Shown here: one piece after another, positions 31,280 to 34,957 of the stretch
How the letters are laid out: every line of letters begins with the position of its first letter
Position numbering within the stretch: position 1 is the first letter of the stretch
Origin: Sedimentisphaerales bacterium
GTDB taxonomy: Bacteria; Planctomycetota; Phycisphaerae; Sedimentisphaerales; SM23-30
Reading direction: 5' to 3'
NCBI GenBank assembly: GCA_016930855.1
Contig: JAFGFX010000388.1
Location: forward strand, 1 to 34,957
Length of the DNA: 34,957 nucleotides
Position numbers and translations under genes: made by a program
Notes under the pieces: model-generated
Told to the model about the DNA's origin: nothing
The model's database searches: none
What the model saw: the letters and a program-made list of their open reading frames with translations, nothing else

Positions 31280-32551
31280 TCACATATACGTGGCGCACCT
31301 CGGCGGGACCGGCCGGCGGCCAAAGCGCACGTAGACCGGCAGGCCGTCCGCGGCGATCTTCACCCTGACCTGGCCCTGCACCAGCGGCCGGACGTAATCC
31401 TTCATCGCCTCGGTAATGTGATTGCCGGCCGGATGGATATACTCCGGCGGCACCTTCTTCTCGCCGTTGGCCACGTCGCGCAGCTCGGCCAGGCCGGTGG
31501 TGCATTCATAATGGTCGCCGTCCTGGCGCTGGAGGGTGACCATCTTGCCGTTGACGCCCGCCAGGGCCTGCCGGACCGCCGTCGCGCCGCACAGCCAGGC
31601 CTCGTCCACATCCGTCTGGCTGGCGAAGTGCATGGCGCTGCGCTGGTTGGTGCCGAGCTTGTTCCAGCGGGCCTTGATCCCCACCTCCTTCTCGATGACG
31701 ACCTTGAGCATGTCGGCAACCCCCCCGAGCTGCTGATGGCCGAAGCTGTCCTTGCTGAACGAGCCGCTGTCGGCCGTGACGTACTGGCCCTTTTCGTCCT
31801 TGATCCCCTCGCCGACGGCGATGAACACCCGGCCGAGCCGCTGGTGCACTTCCTTGACGTCCCGGACAAATTTCTCGAAGGTGAAGGCCGACTCCGGCAG
31901 GTAGATCAGGTGCGGGGCGTCCTCCGGCGTGCGGGCCGCCAGGCCCGTCGCCGCCGCGATCCAGCCGGCGTTGCGCCCCATGACCTCCAGGATCGTGCAG
32001 GTGTCCGTGGTGTAGAGGGCCTCGGTGTCCTTGCCCGCCTCCATGGCGCAGGTTGCCACGTACTTCGCCACGCTGCCGTAGCCCGGACAGTGATCGGTGT
32101 AGGCCAAATCGTTGTCGATCGTCTTGGGCACCCCCATGCAGGTCAGCTCGTAGCCGGTCTCGGCCGCCAGCCGGTTGACCTTGTCGCAGGTGTCCATCGA
32201 GTCGTTGCCGCCGGCGTAGAAAAAGTAGCGAATCTCGTGGGCACTGAACACCTCCAAAATCCGCTCGTAATCCGCCCGATTCTCGTCCAGCGAGCCAAGC
32301 TTGTACCGGCAGGACCCGAACGCCGCCGCCGGGCAGCGCCGTAGTTCGTTGACCTTGCGCTTACCCTCCGCGCCGATATCGAAGATTTCCTCCCGCAGCA
32401 CGCCCAGGATGCCGTTGATCGCCCCAAAAACCTTGCCGACCCTGCCGGATTCCAGGGCCTGCTGGACCACGCCGCAGACGCTGGCATTGATCACCGCCGT
32501 CGGGCCGCCGGACTGGGCCACCACCGCATTGGCTTTCGCTGTCATGGGCAA
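31280..32551 (-). CDS. 6-phosphofructokinase, predicted PPi-dependent
   Basis: VAQSGGPTAVINAS, FYAGGNDSMDT, GVPKTIDNDLAYTDHCPGYGSVAKY, EVMGRNAGWIAA. Confidence 0.92.
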   Translation of the reverse strand: MPMTAKANAVVAQSGGPTAVINASVCGVVQQALESGRVGKVFGAINGILGVLREEIFDIGAEGKRKVNELRRCPAAAFGSCRYKLGSLDENRADYERILEVFSAHEIRYFFYAGGNDSMDTCDKVNRLAAETGYELTCMGVPKTIDNDLAYTDHCPGYGSVAKYVATCAMEAGKDTEALYTTDTCTILEVMGRNAGWIAAATGLAARTPEDAPHLIYLPESAFTFEKFVRDVKEVHQRLGRVFIAVGEGIKDEKGQYVTADSGSFSKDSFGHQQLGGVADMLKVVIEKEVGIKARWNKLGTNQRSAMHFASQTDVDEAWLCGATAVRQALAGVNGKMVTLQRQDGDHYECTTGLAELRDVANGEKKVPPEYIHPAGNHITEAMKDYVRPLVQGQVRVKIAADGLPVYVRFGRRPVPPRCATYM

Positions 32552-33445
32552 CCTCCGAGATCCGATCGCATCGCAACAATCAGCAAATACAAGTAAAACC
32601 CTGTCAAAAAAGCAATTGCGCCGCTACCCTCTCCGGGAGCCAGCGCCGCCGGAATCCAGGGGAGTGGATTATCCAGGCTGCCCAAACCCATGTCAAGCAT
32701 TCGTTTAAGGCCGGATTCGGCCGCGTTCGTCCGCCGCTCGGCACGAGCAAATCCATTCCATCCAACAAGAAGAGACCTACCAGAAAACATCACACCGTCA
32801 AGGATACCGACGCAGAATCCCTCTGTCAGATAAGCCCGCCTCGAACATGGCCGACGACCGGCAAGACCGACCACGGAAAATCCCGCCCCAGCCCCAAGAA
32901 ACCGACCGGCCGCCAGATACGCCATCCGAATAGGTTTCACACCAACAGCACTAGGAGAAAATAAACCGGCGGAATCTGGTGAAAATGGACGTAACTTCCA
33001 ACAGGGCAATCTGTTACATCTTGCCTGCCCCGCCGGCGGCCCCTCCGGCGATTTTGGTCGATTTTCCCGGCCGGCCCGCGCTACGGACCGCACGGCCCCC
33101 AAAATCATAAAAATATTATTTACAAGCACTTACAAAATTTATCCGCCATTGCCGCATACCCGGCAACGCCTGCGGCCAAAACCATCCCTACCCAACTTTC
33201 AATACTGATACAAACCATAAATTTGATCCAGTCCGATAAAATGGTAAAGTTACAATAGCGTAAAAACCGAAAAACATACTAGCGAAGGTGGCACTTGTCG
33301 ATTTTGGACTGATCAAACATCGAATCGTGGGAATCGTAATCGTTTGGGGGCTGGATCCTAACGAAAACCAACATAGGTTCGCGAAAGTGCCAACAGCGGC
33401 ATGTCCATATGTTGATCCAGACGGTCAGGGGTGAAAGGGGATGGT

Positions 33446-34657
33446 ATGCGTACTATTGCTATCATCAATCAGAAGGGCGGTTGCGGCAAAACCACCGTCG
33501 TGATCAACTTGGCCGCCAGTCTGGCCCAACACGACAGACGCACCCTGCTAATCGATATAGACCCGCAGTCGCACTGCGCCGTGGGACTGGCGGTCCCGGA
33601 AGACCAGATCGAGCGAAATATCTATGACGTGCTGATTTCCGCCTTTTCCGACAGCAAGACCGACCTGAAGAGCATCATCTGGCAGATCGCCCAACATTTC
33701 GACCTGGCCCCCTCCGGCATCGAGCTGGCGGCCCTGGAACCGCAGCTGGCCGGCCAGGACCACCGGGAGGAATGCCTCAAAAACGTCCTCCAGGAACAGG
33801 CCGGCCATTACGACTACGTGGTGATCGACTGCCCGCCCAGCGTCGGCCTGCTGACCTTCAACGCCCTGCGGGCGGCGGACGAGGTGATCATCCCCGTGGA
33901 AACCGGCTACTTCGCCCTGCACGGGCTGGCCAAACAACTGGAAACCCTCACCGTCCTGCGCGAGCAGTGCCGCCAGGAGATCTGCTTTCGGGTCCTGGCC
34001 ACCATGTACGACGTCCGGACCAAACTGGCACGCGAGGTGCTCAACGAACTGCGCAAGCATTACGGGCCGGAGATGTTCCAGTCCGTCATCAACTTCAACA
34101 CCAAACTCAAGGAGGCCGCCAGTTTCGGCCAGGCCATCACCGAATACGACCCGGCCAGCAAGGGCATGCGCGATTTCATGGCCCTGGCGCAGGAAATTAT
34201 CCAAACGGAACCGGCCCAGAAAGAGCAGGAACGGATTGTCAGCGTCGAGGATCAGTTGAAGGCCATCAGCAAGAGCGCCGATGAGCTGCTCAGTGAATCC
34301 AAGAAATTGATCGGCGCCAAGCCGGCCGGTTCCCGGCCCCGACCCGCCGCCAGCATTCAGGAAAAGATCGACACCCTGTACGGCGTCCGACAGAATCAGG
34401 GACAGGTGGAGTTCGTCGCCCTTTACCCCTCGGCCACAAGCGTGCAGTTAGCCGGCGATTTCAACAACTGGGAGCCGGAGCAAACACCGCTGGCACCCGC
34501 GGGCGACAACGGACGATGGAACGTCCGTTTGCCCTTGCCGACCGGTCGTTATCATTACCGCTATGTCGTTGACGGCCGCTGGCAACCGGACCCCTACAAC
34601 GAATGCACCGAACCCAACCCCTTCGGCGAATACAACTCCGTCGTCGAAGTCAAATAA
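33446..34657 (+). CDS. ParA-family ATPase with C-terminal CBM48/AMPK-beta-type glycogen-binding domain
   Basis: ParA: IAIINQKGGCGKTTVVINLAASLA (deviant Walker A), LLIDIDPQSHCAVGL, YVVIDCPPSVGLLTFNALRAADEVIIPVE. CBM48: VEFVALYPSATSVQLAGDFNNWEPEQTPL...GRWNVRLPLPTGRYHYRYVVDGRWQPDPYNECTEPNPFGEYNSVVEV; ATG at 33446 (upstream GTG at 33431 also possible). Confidence 0.93.
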   Translation: MRTIAIINQKGGCGKTTVVINLAASLAQHDRRTLLIDIDPQSHCAVGLAVPEDQIERNIYDVLISAFSDSKTDLKSIIWQIAQHFDLAPSGIELAALEPQLAGQDHREECLKNVLQEQAGHYDYVVIDCPPSVGLLTFNALRAADEVIIPVETGYFALHGLAKQLETLTVLREQCRQEICFRVLATMYDVRTKLAREVLNELRKHYGPEMFQSVINFNTKLKEAASFGQAITEYDPASKGMRDFMALAQEIIQTEPAQKEQERIVSVEDQLKAISKSADELLSESKKLIGAKPAGSRPRPAASIQEKIDTLYGVRQNQGQVEFVALYPSATSVQLAGDFNNWEPEQTPLAPAGDNGRWNVRLPLPTGRYHYRYVVDGRWQPDPYNECTEPNPFGEYNSVVEVK

Positions 34658-34660
34658 CCG

Positions 34661-34712
34661 GGCCAACCGGGCCAACGGGAGCAGACAGGCCAAGGGGAGC
34701 AGACGGGCCAAG
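34661..34712. repeat. Degenerate ~18-bp direct repeats (ggagcagac(a/g)ggccaagg)
   Basis: cgggagcagacaggccaaggggagcagacgggccaaggggagca read directly 3' of the ParA-CBM48 stop codon. Confidence 0.7.
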
Positions 34713-34939
34713 GGGAGCAACAAAGATAGCGGTAGTGGCAGGTGCAACGAGGGTGTAAGGGCGTCTAACAAAACCGGTGCGCTAGACCAAACCAGGATGG
34801 TGTTATCCAGCGGCCGGCAGTTATGTTAGAGTTTATAGGTGTGCCAACGGCAGCAATGGGTCAGACGGAGCAAATCGGGTCGGCGGCTTATAGCGGGGCG
34901 ATAAAGGCGTTCCAACACCAAACGAAATAAGAGACACGG

Positions 34940-34957
34940 ATGTCAGACGTTCCTTCA
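34940..34957 (+). CDS. Possible start of the next gene (MSDVPS...), truncated by the window end
   Basis: ATG TCA GAC GTT CCT TCA runs open to the edge; only six codons visible. Confidence 0.2.

Noticed and set aside
32542-33129. 195-aa - strand ORF upstream of and overlapping the PFK start
   Set aside because: No recognisable motif, biased composition and overlap with the well-supported PFK start; insufficient to call a gene, although the C-terminal part is somewhat protein-like.
33130-33445. parS-type centromere for the ParA gene
   Set aside because: No sequence resembling the tGTTtCACGTGAAACa consensus was seen and no ParB gene is visible, so no canonical Par system is claimed.
34448-34771. 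107-aa - strand Leu/Pro-rich ORF
   Set aside because: Generated by the 18-bp repeat array and antisense of CBM48; low-complexity artefact.

Overview
The window looks like a high-GC, probably planctomycete/Phycisphaerae-like chromosome segment; this taxonomic guess rests on protein style (e.g. the WPHWRGP propeller and Tat isomerase) and was not computed. It contains: (1) a tandem 46-bp repeat followed by a complete + strand F1Fo ATP synthase operon (atpI-B-E-F-H-A-G-D-C, ~190-7898). (2) A convergent - strand block with nadD and trpF. (3) A - strand cluster (~9494-17831) with a DxDD-type squalene-hopene cyclase family protein, an M14 carboxypeptidase lipoprotein, a second alpha/alpha-toroid prenyltransferase-like protein, a DUF116-like/polyprenyl synthetase fusion, a radical SAM protein and a 2[4Fe-4S] ferredoxin with a Cys-rich tail. 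This is a candidate uncharacterised isoprenoid-modifying pathway. (4) A PQQ-like beta-propeller protein and a ~257-bp MITE-like inverted-repeat element. (5) A - strand sugar/uronate cluster (~19865-32551): NCS1-like permease, Tat-exported fucose/arabinose-isomerase-fold protein, L-rhamnose isomerase, uronate isomerase-like protein, 6-phosphogluconate dehydrogenase, LarA-like racemase/epimerase, HAD hydrolase, fructuronate-reductase-like SDR and a probably PPi-dependent phosphofructokinase. (6) A divergent + strand ParA ATPase fused to a C-terminal CBM48/AMPK-beta-type glycogen-binding domain. The ParA-CBM48 fusion (a possible ParA/McdA-like glycogen-positioning protein) and the isoprenoid/radical SAM cluster are the strongest candidates for undescribed systems. 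All assignments come from reading motifs; no database search was run.
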